This document shows, piece by piece, positions 10,257-19,731 of a DNA stretch of 28,954 bases. The notes under the pieces are model-generated. The model worked only from the letters and a program-made list of their open reading frames with translations, ran no database searches and was not told the DNA's origin. Position numbers and translations under genes: made by a program. Origin of the DNA: Chrysochromulina tobinii (taxonomy: Eukaryota > Haptophyta > Prymnesiales > Chrysochromulinaceae); assembly GCA_001275005.1 (NCBI GenBank), contig JWZX01002694.1:1-28954 (forward strand), given 5' to 3'. Each line of letters starts with the position of its first letter. The first letter of the stretch is position 1.

Positions 10257-10811
10257 CTACGGCTGCGCCATCTCGAGCCGCTTGGCGAACTCGGCGGCGT
10301 CGAGGCGCAGGTGGCTTGAGGCACCCACGAGGGTGGTGATGGCACTGGAGTCATCCGTGGGCGTCAAGGTGGCCTCCGTCACCTCAAGCGTTTGCGTCCA
10401 GGGCTGCTCGAAGACGGAGAGGCTCATCAACCCTGAGGGCTGCAGGTGAGCGCGGATGCGGTAGTTGGTGCCTGCGACGACCTGGTGCTCCATGCTGAGG
10501 ACCTTGTCGACTGGAAGGGACACGCGCAAGAGGGAGGGATGAGGGGATGGATCATTCCGATGCGCGCGCGCGCGCGCCGCGGCGGCGATTATTGTTGGCA
10601 CTCCGTGCTCGGGGTACGCACATGACTTCTGCATCAACGTGAGGGAGTTAGACTGAGCCTTGATCTGCTCGATAGCATACGAGGCGAGGACGAAGCAGTG
10701 GGAGCCCGGTGCAATCTCCTCGGCCGTTGCAGCTTCGTATCCGCCAGCCTGCCCTGCTTGAGCGAAATCAGACGCCATGATCACGAACGCGATGGCGAGT
10801 TTCGCCAACAT
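10257..10811 (-). CDS. Secreted cystatin (cysteine protease inhibitor)
   Basis: Model complement(join(10257..10510, 10622..10811)), 147 residues. The ATG at 10811 begins a clear signal peptide (MLAKLAIAFVIMAS, then AQAG). The mature part has the three contact elements of the cystatin fold: an N-terminal Gly pair (AGGY), the first-loop motif QVVAG, and the second-loop QPW. The helix between them (SYAIEQIK..SNSL) is typical of the family. Splicing out 10511-10621 makes the distance between helix and QVVAG close to that of type-2 cystatins. There is no phytocystatin LARFAV-type signature, so it is nearer the generic secreted form. Target proteases are papain-like enzymes, acting outside the cell or in the endomembrane system. 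It is divergent from the gene at 10914. Confidence 0.85.
   Translation of the reverse strand: MLAKLAIAFVIMASDFAQAGQAGGYEAATAEEIAPGSHCFVLASYAIEQIKAQSNSLTLMQKSCAYPEHGVPTIIAAAARARAHRNDPSPHPSLLRVSLPVDKVLSMEHQVVAGTNYRIRAHLQPSGLMSLSVFEQPWTQTLEVTEATLTPTDDSSAITTLVGASSHLRLDAAEFAKRLEMAQP
10511..10621 (-). other. 111-bp intron in the cystatin gene (stop-free, multiple of three)
   Basis: Donor TCAT|GTGCGT and acceptor TGTCCCTTCCAG|TCG on the minus strand. Splicing creates a TTC codon (phase 1) and a conventional cystatin core. Because the intron is 37 codons long with no stop, retention would insert an Ala/Arg-rich loop rather than truncate. It contains an alternating GC run. Confidence 0.7.
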
Positions 10812-10913
10812 ATTTACGCGAAGAAGTTTGCGGTCGCACGGTGATGACTCACACAATCGCCCCCTCGCAGGACTGTGAATTCGCGCCTAAGCGAGAGTCG
10901 TCGGGATTGTTCC
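10812..10913. promoter_or_regulatory. Short divergent promoter shared by cystatin and plastid protein genes
   Basis: Only 102 bp lie between the two start codons, so core promoter elements of both genes must overlap or extend into the leaders. I find no convincing TATA box. The role is inferred from position. Confidence 0.45.
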
Positions 10914-12710
10914 ATGGGTCTCTCGCTCACTCAATCGTCCCCGACCTTCATGCTCGTGATGACGATTGCACTGCTTGCACTGCCATGTCCGTCGGCAGCC
11001 TTCCCGGTGCCTGCGTTCTTGGCGCCGCGGATGTGCGCGCGCAGCGCCGTCCATTGGCCGCGAATGGTGGCCGACGACAGGGCTGACGTGAGTTATGTCT
11101 CGTCCGCAGCTTCCGCGTTCAGCCCTGGAGTCAGGGCCGCACCTGCAGTCAGAGCGCCTCTCAGCTTTTTGAGTTGGCTTTTTGTGTTTGACTTGGTTGA
11201 TGTACCACAAATGGCTCTCAGGCCGCACACACTTGTGCTTGGCTTCATCGCACCACGCAAGCCGTTGGTCGTGCTCGTCATCACCCTGGCGCTTGCCGGC
11301 ATCGCCTATGTGGTGCGCAAGAACAAATCCGAAGTTACAGTGCGACCCGCACCGGCCGTGGATGCAGCGCCACCGCCGATGGGGTCACGAATGAACAAAA
11401 CTGCGTTCGCACCCTACGTGTGGATGGAGCAAACGCTCCAGGGGATGAAGGAGGACAAGGAGGCGCGCGCTGCGATGCCGGGTCCCTCGCCTCCTCCGCC
11501 TCCCCCGTCTCCACCGCCACCTTCTCCGGCGCCCGTGCCCCCGCCTCCGCCTCCTCCGCCTCCTCCGCCTCCTTCGCCTCCACCTCCGCCTTCGCCTCAG
11601 CGGGCTAAGCCGCCACCCTCGCCGGGTCCGCCCGCGCCGCCGCCCCCGCCCGGTCCGACTCCGTCGCCGTCGCCGTGGTGGACCAGTAAAGAAGAACAGG
11701 CGCAGCTCAACCTGGAGCTGGCTGCTGCAAAGGAGAAGTGGCAACGCGAGCGTACCGCGGACAAAGGGCGGGCCAGGCCGATTGCTCAGGCAGAGGACGT
11801 TACGTACCTGTCAGACGAGGCACGGTTAGCCAAGTTTGAGGCAGCCTTGGCAGAGTTCGAGGCGGCCGAAGCAGCTGAGAAAGCAGCCAATGCGGCGATC
11901 CTAAGTCTCGAGGCCGAGATGGTGGCGTACCGTTGGGAGATGCAGCTTCTTGCAGACAATGCCGAGTCTCAAGCCGGACCGTCGAGAGCAGACGATGAGT
12001 TGGCGAGGAACTGGCCAGCGGAAGTAGAGTTGGCGGAGCAGGCGCAAATGGACTTGTTTGCACGTCGGTCGAAGGCGGAGATGGAGCTCAGGACAGCGCG
12101 GGTGAACGCCGGGCTGCTCGCTAGTGAGCCGATAGAGGTGGAGGACGAGATAGCCGTGATGCCACGCGAAGCGCAGGCTCCTTCTCCCGAGGCGCCTCCA
12201 AATGCATTCGAGCTAGAGGACGAGGCTGATGCAGCCGCTCGGAAGTGGGCACTCGAGCTTGAGCAAGATATGGAGGAGGAGCGGCGCGCGGCTCAGGCGG
12301 AGAAGGTGTCGGCAGAAGAGGCCGTACAGAAGAGGTCGTTCTTGCGCCGCAGCTGGGGATGGCTGACAAGGCAGGGCGTACCCGATCCGAAACGCTGGGC
12401 AGCGGAGAAGGCGCAGGCCGAGAGGGAGCAGGCGGAGAACGAGAAGGCGAAGGTTGTCACCGCACCCAAAGACGACGCTTCTTGGTTTCGCGCTGGAAAG
12501 AGTCTCTCACAGTCGTCCTCGGAGGACTTTCAGAGCCTCTCGCCCTTCTCCGTGGGCGTGGCGAGCGATGCGCCGACGCCCAAGCCTTTCGGCCTCACGC
12601 CCGTGGAGGTGATCATGGACATGCGACGGAAGGCCGCGGAGGAGCAGGCGGAAAACGAGAAGCTTGAAGGCGAAGGAGAAGTTGAAGCAGTGAAAAAACG
12701 GCCGGTGTGA
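10914..12710 (+). CDS. Plastid-targeted polyproline / charged-helix membrane protein, function unknown
   Basis: The ATG at 10914 gives 598 residues. The N-terminus is a hydrophobic signal sequence (FMLVMTIALLALP) ending at PSAA-FPVP. This matches the bipartite plastid-import signal of algae with red secondary plastids, which have Phe at the cleavage site, followed by an Arg/Ser/Ala-rich transit-like stretch. A membrane helix spans about residues 116-134 (PLVVLVITLALAGIAYVV); a weaker hydrophobic stretch precedes it. Bases ~11490-11670 encode a PPPPSP/PPPPPP segment. The remainder is Glu/Ala/Lys-rich with coiled-coil character, plus one Trp/Arg patch (SFLRRSWGWLTRQG). I do not recognise the family. 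I infer a plastid envelope or thylakoid anchor with a long stromal or periplastid arm. Confidence 0.75.
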   Translation: MGLSLTQSSPTFMLVMTIALLALPCPSAAFPVPAFLAPRMCARSAVHWPRMVADDRADVSYVSSAASAFSPGVRAAPAVRAPLSFLSWLFVFDLVDVPQMALRPHTLVLGFIAPRKPLVVLVITLALAGIAYVVRKNKSEVTVRPAPAVDAAPPPMGSRMNKTAFAPYVWMEQTLQGMKEDKEARAAMPGPSPPPPPPSPPPPSPAPVPPPPPPPPPPPPSPPPPPSPQRAKPPPSPGPPAPPPPPGPTPSPSPWWTSKEEQAQLNLELAAAKEKWQRERTADKGRARPIAQAEDVTYLSDEARLAKFEAALAEFEAAEAAEKAANAAILSLEAEMVAYRWEMQLLADNAESQAGPSRADDELARNWPAEVELAEQAQMDLFARRSKAEMELRTARVNAGLLASEPIEVEDEIAVMPREAQAPSPEAPPNAFELEDEADAAARKWALELEQDMEEERRAAQAEKVSAEEAVQKRSFLRRSWGWLTRQGVPDPKRWAAEKAQAEREQAENEKAKVVTAPKDDASWFRAGKSLSQSSSEDFQSLSPFSVGVASDAPTPKPFGLTPVEVIMDMRRKAAEEQAENEKLEGEGEVEAVKKRPV

Positions 12711-13009
12711 GCACGATCCGGAAGGTAAAGGTGAAGCGGTGACGAAAATAACTCCGGACTCAGCTCTCCGTGCCGGAGGGCGTAGGCGACTCTCATCAGA
12801 CACATTGCATCAGTCATTCACAGTTCACGTTACCATATTTCCCGTTCCGCCCCGCCGTTCGTACTCTCGCCCTCAGTCTCGTTTTGGGTCGCCTCTGCTT
12901 TCGCGCCCTGCCTCTACCGCCCCGCCCCGAGCGGCAATCCGTGCCAACGCTCCTTTCTGGGTCCCTCTACAGTACAGTACGCTCCTGCGATCTGTGGCCT
13001 TCTCAGGCA
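12711..13009. other. Convergent intergenic spacer
   Basis: This is 299 bp between converging stop codons. It has CT-rich stretches and no supported gene, repeat or RNA. Confidence 0.5.
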
Positions 13010-16000
13010 TCACATGCTCTTCCAATGGTAGGCGGCCACCTCAAAAGGCTGAGCGCTGTCCATGCGCCGGCACACGCGCGCAAACTCGTTTAGCACGTTC
13101 CGTAGCCGACTGACCACATCCAGCGCGATACCGTTTGCGGTCACGGCGTCGGGTAGGTTGCACAGCTCATTGAGTACCATCTCCTTGGTCGCTGCATCGG
13201 GCACGCCGTCGACCATCGGCACCGCCGTGAGCGCGGCCATCGCCCAGGCGCGGAGCGTCGGCTTCCATCCGTGCGTGTGGAGCAGCGGGCAGAGAATGTC
13301 AGCCGCCCGGGGAACGGCCGCAGGCGGCAGCGTGTCGGCCAGCCCACTGACGAGGCTGCGCAGCAGAGCATCCCCTGCAGGCCCGCTCAGCGCGTGCATC
13401 ATGTGCTGCTGGAGCGCTTCGACGGCCTCAGGGTTGCCCTTGGCAGAGCCGGCAGCGGTGCTCGTGACGCCAATGCGGCGTGCCTTCATCGCCGCGCCCG
13501 CGAGCAACTCGGCCGCGGCAAGCACCGGCTCGGGCGCGCGGCACGTGGAGAGCACATTGGTCGACAGCCCAAGGAGAGACGGGAACGAGGAGGAGGCGAG
13601 CAGCGCGGGGACGATGAACTTGCAGTAAAGGTCGACGAGTGTGAGAAGGACGGTGGCTAGCTCGGCGTTCTCGACGACGCCGCATCCCGAGAGCACAGGC
13701 AGCACATGGCTCGCGATCTGGTCGAGCAAGCTTGAGAAGGCGCTCTCGAAGCCAGGCTGATCGCAAAAGACCTCCACGATCGTCGCGGCAAGCTCCAGCA
13801 GCGGCGTGCCCTCTCGTGGCGACGAAGCGAGTGCGCTCGTCAGCACCTGCACAGTCGTCTGCAGCAGCGGCACAAAGTCCGTGCGGCAGCATAGGATCAC
13901 CGCCCGACCGAGGGCGCACAGCGGCGGCAGCAGCGCAGAGGGGGCCACGTGGCAGATGGCGCCCGCACGCGCCCAAGACGGCCAGATTCGGATGGCGACG
14001 GCAGAGACCGCGGGCCTGCCCAGGCGTGTCAGAGGGCCAACCGCCGCGCTCAGGTTGTTCAAGGAGACCACGAGAGCGGCGGCTGGGCCGCTCATGTCGG
14101 CGAGCACGCCGCCCGCGGCCGCCGCGTGCGCCGCCTCGAGAGCGCCAATCTGCGAGTCGACTGCCGCGAGGAGCGGGCTGAAGAGCTGCTCGACGAGAGG
14201 GATGCGGAGCTCTTCGGAGGCTGCGACGACGAGGCGCGCGCTGCACGCGACGATCTTGGAGCGCGCGTCTGCGTCGAGCGCGGGCGTTGGGCTGCCGAGG
14301 AGCGCGAGCACCGCCTGCAGCCGCTCACGGGACTCGGCGATCTCGGGTGCGCATCGCATCGAGAGCTGAAGCAGCGTGATGAGACCCTCCTCAGCGGTGG
14401 TGGCGGCCGCGTGATCGACGCACGGGAGCACCCCGGCGATGGCCTCATCCAGGACGGCCTTCCCCGGCCCGGCGAGCCAAGGAGCGAAGGCGTGCACCAG
14501 CTGGCAGCGCGTCCGAAGCAGTAGCGCCTCAGCCGCCGGCATGCCCACGGCCACTGAGGCGGGAGGCACGAGCGCCGCACGCAACAGCGAGGGAAAGTAG
14601 CCCTCAAGCGCGGCGGCCTCGGGCGTGGGCGGCATGCCGGGCGTGGGCAGCACGCGCGAAGTGAGGACCTCGGCGGTGCTGCACGCCGCAAAGAGGGCCG
14701 CCTCGCGCCGTTGCCACGAGACTGCGCCCGCCGCGCCGCCGGCCACGCCCACCGCCATGTGTGCGAGCAAGCCGGGCACGTGGCGCGCAATTTGAGCAAA
14801 GGTCTCCTTGAGATGACTGTCACGGAAGCTCAGGTACTCGTCGAGCTCGGCCCGCGCCCCACTCGGCGAGCGCCGCGTCGGGCGGGAAGGCCGCCCGCGT
14901 GCTCAGCGCTTCCGCCAGCTGCTGCAGCAGCGCCTCGCGCGCGGACGCGTCCCAGTGCTCCACGGCCCGGAGCGCATTCGGCCAGAAATCACACGAGTCG
15001 ACTGCCTCGCACAAGGGCCGATGCCGGTGCGCGGCGCACGGCACCATAAGCTGCAAGAGTGCCGCGAGCGCTTGAGAGCACGCCTTCTGAGGCTCGGTGA
15101 GTAGCTGCTGAGGAGCGCTGCCCGCCAGGAGGGCCGATGCCTTGCGCACGAGTGTGCCGCCGAGCACGATCACCGAGAGGCGCGCGCCGGCCTCGGCCTC
15201 GTCGAGCTCGCCGAAGTCGTCCGCCGACTCCTCCTCGCCGCTCGTGCATCGCGCCGTGCTCGCCAGTGGCTGCGTGGCCGAGCCGACCGCGTTCAGTAGC
15301 GCGAGGAGCACCTCGGGCGGCAGGTAGGGGAGCCTCGAGCCGAGCAGCGTGCGCCGCCCCCCCGTGCTCGTATCACCGTCGAGGAACACCTCCTCCGTGG
15401 GCTCGAGGTCGAGCGCTGCAATGCACAGCTCGAAGACAAGCTTCACCTCGGCCGGGGGTGCGTCCGGAGCGCCGCCCTGGAAGAAGGATTGCATGCGGCG
15501 CAGCATGTGCGCAAAGCAGGGCGCCTCCGTGAGCACGCTGAGGGTGAGCCCCTCCGCGGCAGGCAGCGCGACCCAATGGCATGCGGCGCTCAGCACCGCG
15601 GTGCGATAAGCCGTACTGCTCTCGCTCGGCACGTCGCGCACGGGCAGCTGCGCTGATGGGAAGGGCACCGCCAATGGGTCGCATGCGTGGTCGAGTAGTG
15701 TGAGCAGCAGAAGTTGCATTTGCTCGACCTCGGCGTCTTTCAGCCACCCACCCGCGAGGGGGATCAGGCCTAGAAGCTCGAGCACCGTCGGCATGGGCAG
15801 CTCGGCAAACTGTGGGTCGCTCAGCAGGTCTTGTATGCCCACGTCACCAAGGAGCAAAGAGATAGCGCGGCAGAGTTGATGGTGAAGCCGGCCCTGCGCG
15901 CCTGCGCGCAAAACGCTGAGCAATGCTCCTCGGAGGCCACGAATGTCCGCACTGGGCAGCCCGCCGCCTGCGCCGCCGCGCAGCTTGTTGCACAGGATCG

Positions 16001-16172
16001 TCACACCAAAGAGCCGCGCATCCCCACTCTCAGCCGATTGCACGAGTTGCAACGAGAGCTGCCACGCCTCGGAGGAGTCCTGAAAGCTGCGGAGCCACGC
16101 GTCGGCACGCGCTCGCTCTGACGGGTCGGATGTCGTCCACAGCACCTGTAACGCCTCCGTGAGCTTTTCCAT
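13010..16172 (-). CDS. Importin-13/transportin-3-like karyopherin (one-base frame break)
   Basis: Two abutting frames on the minus strand make one gene. The first, from the ATG at 16172, encodes an importin-beta N-terminal region (ERARADAWLRSFQDSSEAW, then paired amphipathic HEAT helices). It stops at 14820. The second frame is open just before that stop and continues (LDEYLSFRDSHLKETFAQI, then HEAT-like helices) to 13010. That junction matches the E-x-F/Y-R segment typical of importin-13/transportin-3. Removing one G from the G4 run at 14857-14860 fuses the frames smoothly (AEWARAELDEY), giving about 1,050 residues, the usual size of the family. It would carry cargo across the nuclear pore under Ran control. 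The break may be an assembly indel or a real lesion. No splice pair explains it. Confidence 0.8.
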
Positions 16173-16428
16173 GTTGTCCTATGATGTTCTCGTGCGGCGA
16201 CGCGAGAAGCTGCGGGGAAAAACTAGAAACACGATGGCTGTGAACACGCTGACAGGTCCGCGTGTGTCCCGGCTCCCCTGTCTTTTTACCGTATGGATGG
16301 TTGTGAGGTTCGTCTGTGTGATCCGTGTGCCCATGTGCGCCCGTGTGTCTCGTGATTTGACCCAAAGGGGTACAATGTTGACAGTGTATGTCTGTATGAA
16401 TACAGGGAGAGGTTCTTTCTTTCTTTCT

Positions 16429-16692
16429 GTTGAACTTGAACTTGAACTTCTTTCTGGATTCAAACACACTACTTGTAACACACTATTAACACACTATCCC
16501 GTGACCTTCCCCACCGCACCTGATTTTGAACTCAGTGGTGTGTGTCCCGGCTCCACCGCACCACCGGTGTCTTTTCACCGGTACATGTAAAAGTTCCGGG
16601 AGATGCATGTACCGGTACCCTTTTGGCGCCACGGCGCTCGCGAGCGGCCGCAGCTACCGGTACCAATGCTGTTCAAGTTCAAGTTCAAGTTT
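16429..16692. repeat. Inverted pair of GTTCAA/TTGAAC hexamer repeats
   Basis: 16429-16449 is three tandem TTGAAC units. 16671-16692 is three tandem GTTCAA units, its reverse complement over 18 bases. The arms are separated by about 220 bp and flank the hairpin at 16578-16615. This could be a regulatory array or a foldback remnant. Confidence 0.75.
16578..16615. repeat. Hairpin with perfect 10-bp arms (CCGGTACATG / CATGTACCGG)
   Basis: The arms at 16578-16587 and 16606-16615 are exact reverse complements around an 18-nt loop. Related ACCGG and GTACC motifs occur nearby (16562, 16611-16619, 16657-16663), which suggests a clustered binding motif. Confidence 0.7.
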
Positions 16693-16892
16693 CAGTACAT
16701 GTACAATAATTGTAACCGCGGCTCTTACCGTTACATCCCACCGGAATCTTTTTTCCGTTTCATGCGCTCGAGAGCACGTCTCGTCAACCGGAAAATACCG
16801 AGCGCTCTTTTGAGGAAGGTGTCGATCGAAGGTTCGCGAAGTTGATCGCGTCCACGTCGCGGCCACCAACGCTCCGATTCCCCACGAAGCTC

Positions 16893-18158
16893 ATGGTGAA
16901 CACGCAGCGCACGTACGACCTCGTGCTATTGGGCGCCACCGGCTTCACCGGCAGGCTGGGCGTCGAATACCTTCACGCGCGCTACTCGGGCTCGCCGCTT
17001 CGGTGGCTTGCGACTGGCCGGGACCCGGTCAAGCTCGAGTCTCTTCGATCTGACCTTGGTCTTGACTCCGCGCAGACGGCTATTTGCAACATCAACGACG
17101 CGGCTGCGCTGGATGCCCTGGTGCAGAGCACATCAGTCATCGTGAACTTTGCGGGTACGCCGTTCTTCGACAAGGCGATGCCCGTTGTGGCTGCCTGCGC
17201 ACGTCTTGGTACATGCTACGTGGACATCAGTGGCGAGGTGCCACTGCATCGTGCAACCTACGACGCGTACCACGAGCAGGCGTGCGCCACCGGCGCGCTG
17301 ATCGTGCACCAGTGCGGCTATGACTCCGTGCCGTCCGATTTGGGCGCGTTTCTCGCAGCACGCGAGCTGCGCGAGCGCTTCGGCGTCGCGACCCAAGAGC
17401 TCAAGTCGTTTGCCCGTAAGTCCAAGGGCGGCGTGAGCGGTGGTACGATCGCCACGGCGCTGCTGATGATGACCACGTCGCCCAAGAAGGTCCCCGGTGC
17501 CGCGGCAGCCAGCGCACTCGGCTCGTACGCCCTTGAACCGAAGAGCGACCTGCCCGCTGCCACCCGCAAGGACACAAACGACACTGGCGGCGGTCTCATC
17601 GGCTTTGACAAGCGCGCGAAAACGTGGCACATGCCCTTCGTGATGGCGAGTGTGAACGCCCCGGTGGTGCGCAAGTCGGCCGTGCTGCTTGGCTACGGCG
17701 GTCTGGGCGCTCGCCCGAGCTACGCCGAGGTGCAAGCGATGCCTTCGCGCGTTGCCGCGCTGGGCGGTCTGGCCGGGTTGGTGATGCTGGGGATCGCTCT
17801 GGTCGTGAGCCCGATCCGTTGGCTGCTCTTTGCTTGTGGCGCCCTGCCCAAGCCGGGAGAGGGTCCGTCCAAGGAGCTTCAAGACACGGGTCACTTCCAT
17901 TTTTCGACCCTCGGCGTTGGCTTTCGTGCCGATGGCGAGGAATGTAAGGTCATGGCGCACGTGCGCAGCGGCGACGCGGGTGACCCGGGCTACAAGGCCA
18001 CCGCTCGGATGGTGGTGGAGGCAGCACTGTGCGGCGCACTCGAGAGGTCTGCCTGCGCGGCTGGGGGCGTCCTCACACCCGCCGCCGCCTTTGGTATGAC
18101 CCTCGTCGAGCGGCTGCGCAAGTCAGGGATGGAACTTAGCACGGAGGTGATCGAATGA
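16893..18158 (+). CDS. Saccharopine dehydrogenase-like oxidoreductase (SCCPDH family)
   Basis: The ATG at 16893 gives 421 residues, close to the usual length of SCCPDH-like proteins (about 430). The N-terminus is a Rossmann fold: YDLVLLGATGFTGRLG with the dinucleotide-binding G14-A-T-G-F-T-G20. It is followed by the family's ATGRDPVKLE segment, NFAGTPFFDK, YVDISGEVP and CGYDSVPSDLGA. A hydrophobic stretch near residues 290-317 matches the membrane-associated segment seen in this family. The substrate of SCCPDH-like proteins is not established; true lysine-pathway saccharopine reductase activity should not be assumed. No intron. Confidence 0.9.
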   Translation: MVNTQRTYDLVLLGATGFTGRLGVEYLHARYSGSPLRWLATGRDPVKLESLRSDLGLDSAQTAICNINDAAALDALVQSTSVIVNFAGTPFFDKAMPVVAACARLGTCYVDISGEVPLHRATYDAYHEQACATGALIVHQCGYDSVPSDLGAFLAARELRERFGVATQELKSFARKSKGGVSGGTIATALLMMTTSPKKVPGAAAASALGSYALEPKSDLPAATRKDTNDTGGGLIGFDKRAKTWHMPFVMASVNAPVVRKSAVLLGYGGLGARPSYAEVQAMPSRVAALGGLAGLVMLGIALVVSPIRWLLFACGALPKPGEGPSKELQDTGHFHFSTLGVGFRADGEECKVMAHVRSGDAGDPGYKATARMVVEAALCGALERSACAAGGVLTPAAAFGMTLVERLRKSGMELSTEVIE

Positions 18159-18290
18159 GGATGTGCGATGATAAAATCGCCTCTCTCCGAAGACCTGGGC
18201 AGCTCTCCGTGTTTGGCACTCATCGCGGCACGGGTGCCAATGGCACGGTGCTGGTCTCATGCGATCGGTGACCTGTGCCTTTCCGTTCAG

Positions 18291-18515
18291 GTCACGTTGA
18301 ACAGACCGGACACGAAATTTCCGAGGACTTGCATGCGCGGAGGTGGGTGGGCCGTTCCGTTCTGTGTCGGTCACGTTGAACAGACCGGACACGAAATTTC
18401 CGAGTACTTGCATGCGCGGAGGTGGGGTGGGCCGTTCCGTTCTGTGTCGGTCTCGTTGAACCGCGTCCGCTTGCATGCGCGGAGGTGCGTAGGTTTCCGG
18501 AACTGTTTCGGTTAC
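18291..18515. repeat. 79-80 bp tandem repeat, about 2.8 copies
   Basis: The unit starts cacgttgaacagaccgg and ends with gccgttccgttctgtgtcg. Copies begin at 18293, 18372 and 18452. The second has one extra g in its ggtgggg stretch, and the third is shortened and diverged after ttgaac. It occupies the spacer between two plus-strand genes, right before the start at 18574, so it may lie in the promoter or leader. Confidence 0.85.
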
Positions 18516-18573
18516 GACAAAAAACCCGCACGCACCTCTCGTCGCTTCGCACGAGCAAGCCCTTGAGGCGGCC

Positions 18574-19497
18574 ATGGTCCGTCTCGAGTTCGGCGCGTGC
18601 ATTTCACCGCGCCAATGTCAGCCGACGCTCGAGCACAAGCGAGACGCTTTCTTCCTAGGCCGCATGCTCGAGCCGCTGCCCAAGCCAATGGATAATTGGG
18701 TTCTTGCACCACTTGAGCCGTGCGAATCACCCAAGGAGGCCTTCCGACAGATACCCGTGATAGCTTCGCGCATCCTGGTCTTGAGCGACATCATGCGCAA
18801 TGGCACTGACGGGCTAAAGCGGTCTGCCGTCCGTGAGTTACATTGCATGGCAGACATGGTTCCTCCTGCCGCTGTCGTTTCTGCAGGTGGCGATGCTGCT
18901 CTCTGCGTCATCTTACGTCGCGCGGTCGAGACTCTCGGAGGGAAGCACCAGCCTCATGGGAGGCTTTCGACAGACGTCGCAGTGAGCGAATGCCAACATC
19001 TTCGTCAGGCATTTGCCGCGCTTGCCGCCGTCGCCCGTGGAGAGCGATCCTCTCCACCCATGTGGACGACTCACGCGAGGATGCTCCCTGCGATTCGCGC
19101 GGCGCTCGACGCGCTCGCGGCCACTGATCTCAATGGCGTGCTCGCCGGGTCCACAGCCTGTTCCGCGCGCGTGGCTGCTCTACGAGAGGGCGCCTCCCTT
19201 TTCGATGCGCTCTACCGGCAGATGCTAATGGACAAGACGGAAGCGGCGCATGCGGCCTCGATGGGCTACTCGCTGCCGCTGCCGCCTAGCGGCTCGCGCT
19301 TGGGCTGGGTCGACGGCGCGGGGCTCGCGAATCGGTTGCCCATCCTTATCGACCGTGGTGTGCCACTGCTGCCCCCAGGCGCGCCCTCGCGGGTCGCGCG
19401 GTTGACGACACCCGTGCCGCACTCGCCTCGACGACACGCGCTGCCTCGGCGGCCGCTGCCGACCGTACGACCCACGAATGCAAACGCATACATGTAG
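18574..19497 (+). CDS. Unknown protein, 307 residues
   Basis: The ATG at 18574 has a good context (gccATGg); an in-frame stop lies upstream at 18490. The protein has balanced composition and alternating helices (AAVVSAGGDAALCVILRRAVETL, then CQHLRQAFAALAAVARGE). Its C-terminus is Pro/Arg-rich. There is no signal peptide, membrane helix or motif that I recognise. The regular helical spacing over residues ~60-210 would fit a small alpha-solenoid, but this is only an impression. It could be lineage-specific. Confidence 0.6.
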   Translation: MVRLEFGACISPRQCQPTLEHKRDAFFLGRMLEPLPKPMDNWVLAPLEPCESPKEAFRQIPVIASRILVLSDIMRNGTDGLKRSAVRELHCMADMVPPAAVVSAGGDAALCVILRRAVETLGGKHQPHGRLSTDVAVSECQHLRQAFAALAAVARGERSSPPMWTTHARMLPAIRAALDALAATDLNGVLAGSTACSARVAALREGASLFDALYRQMLMDKTEAAHAASMGYSLPLPPSGSRLGWVDGAGLANRLPILIDRGVPLLPPGAPSRVARLTTPVPHSPRRHALPRRPLPTVRPTNANAYM

Positions 19498-19731
19498 CGC
19501 CAGAGGCTTTGCTATTGTAGATCGTGGCTGGTGCTGTTGGCTTCTTCGGATATTACCCCACAATGAATACCACAATGAACGGTTCATGTGATCGTGTTAC
19601 AGCTGTCGGGCCGGAGGGTTGAAATGATGGCCTGACTTACTGTGAAAAGCCCGTGCTTCCCTTGCTGTGTCGTGAAAACCGCCAGGCGAGGTGGTTGCAC
19701 GGGTTCAGACCCGGGGTTGACCCGGGGTATG
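19498..19731. other. Spacer before the palindromic element
   Basis: No gene seen. It holds short direct repeats (caatgaa, aatac) and, at 19697-19726, a gggttcagacccggggttgacccgg stretch that can form small GC hairpins. Confidence 0.4.

Larger units (their letters stand above)
16173..16892. promoter_or_regulatory. Divergent upstream region with inverted repeats
   Basis: This 720-bp region lies between divergent starts and is less GC-rich than its neighbours. It contains a CTTT run (about 16415-16428), (TTGAAC)n and its inverted copy, and a 10-bp-arm hairpin. These are listed separately. I found no gene. Confidence 0.45.

Noticed and set aside
13062-14524. Plus-strand frames of 130-191 codons opposite the karyopherin
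   Set aside because: Arg/Ala/Ser-rich antisense shadows that overlap each other and lack motifs.
14820-14870. Programmed +1 frameshift in the karyopherin
   Set aside because: No slippery site plus slow codon or stop signal at the junction. Karyopherins are not known to use recoding; a homopolymer indel is simpler.
19690-19730. gggttcagaccc resembling a tRNA T-arm
   Set aside because: The loop is short for a T-loop and no anticodon or acceptor arms can be built around it.
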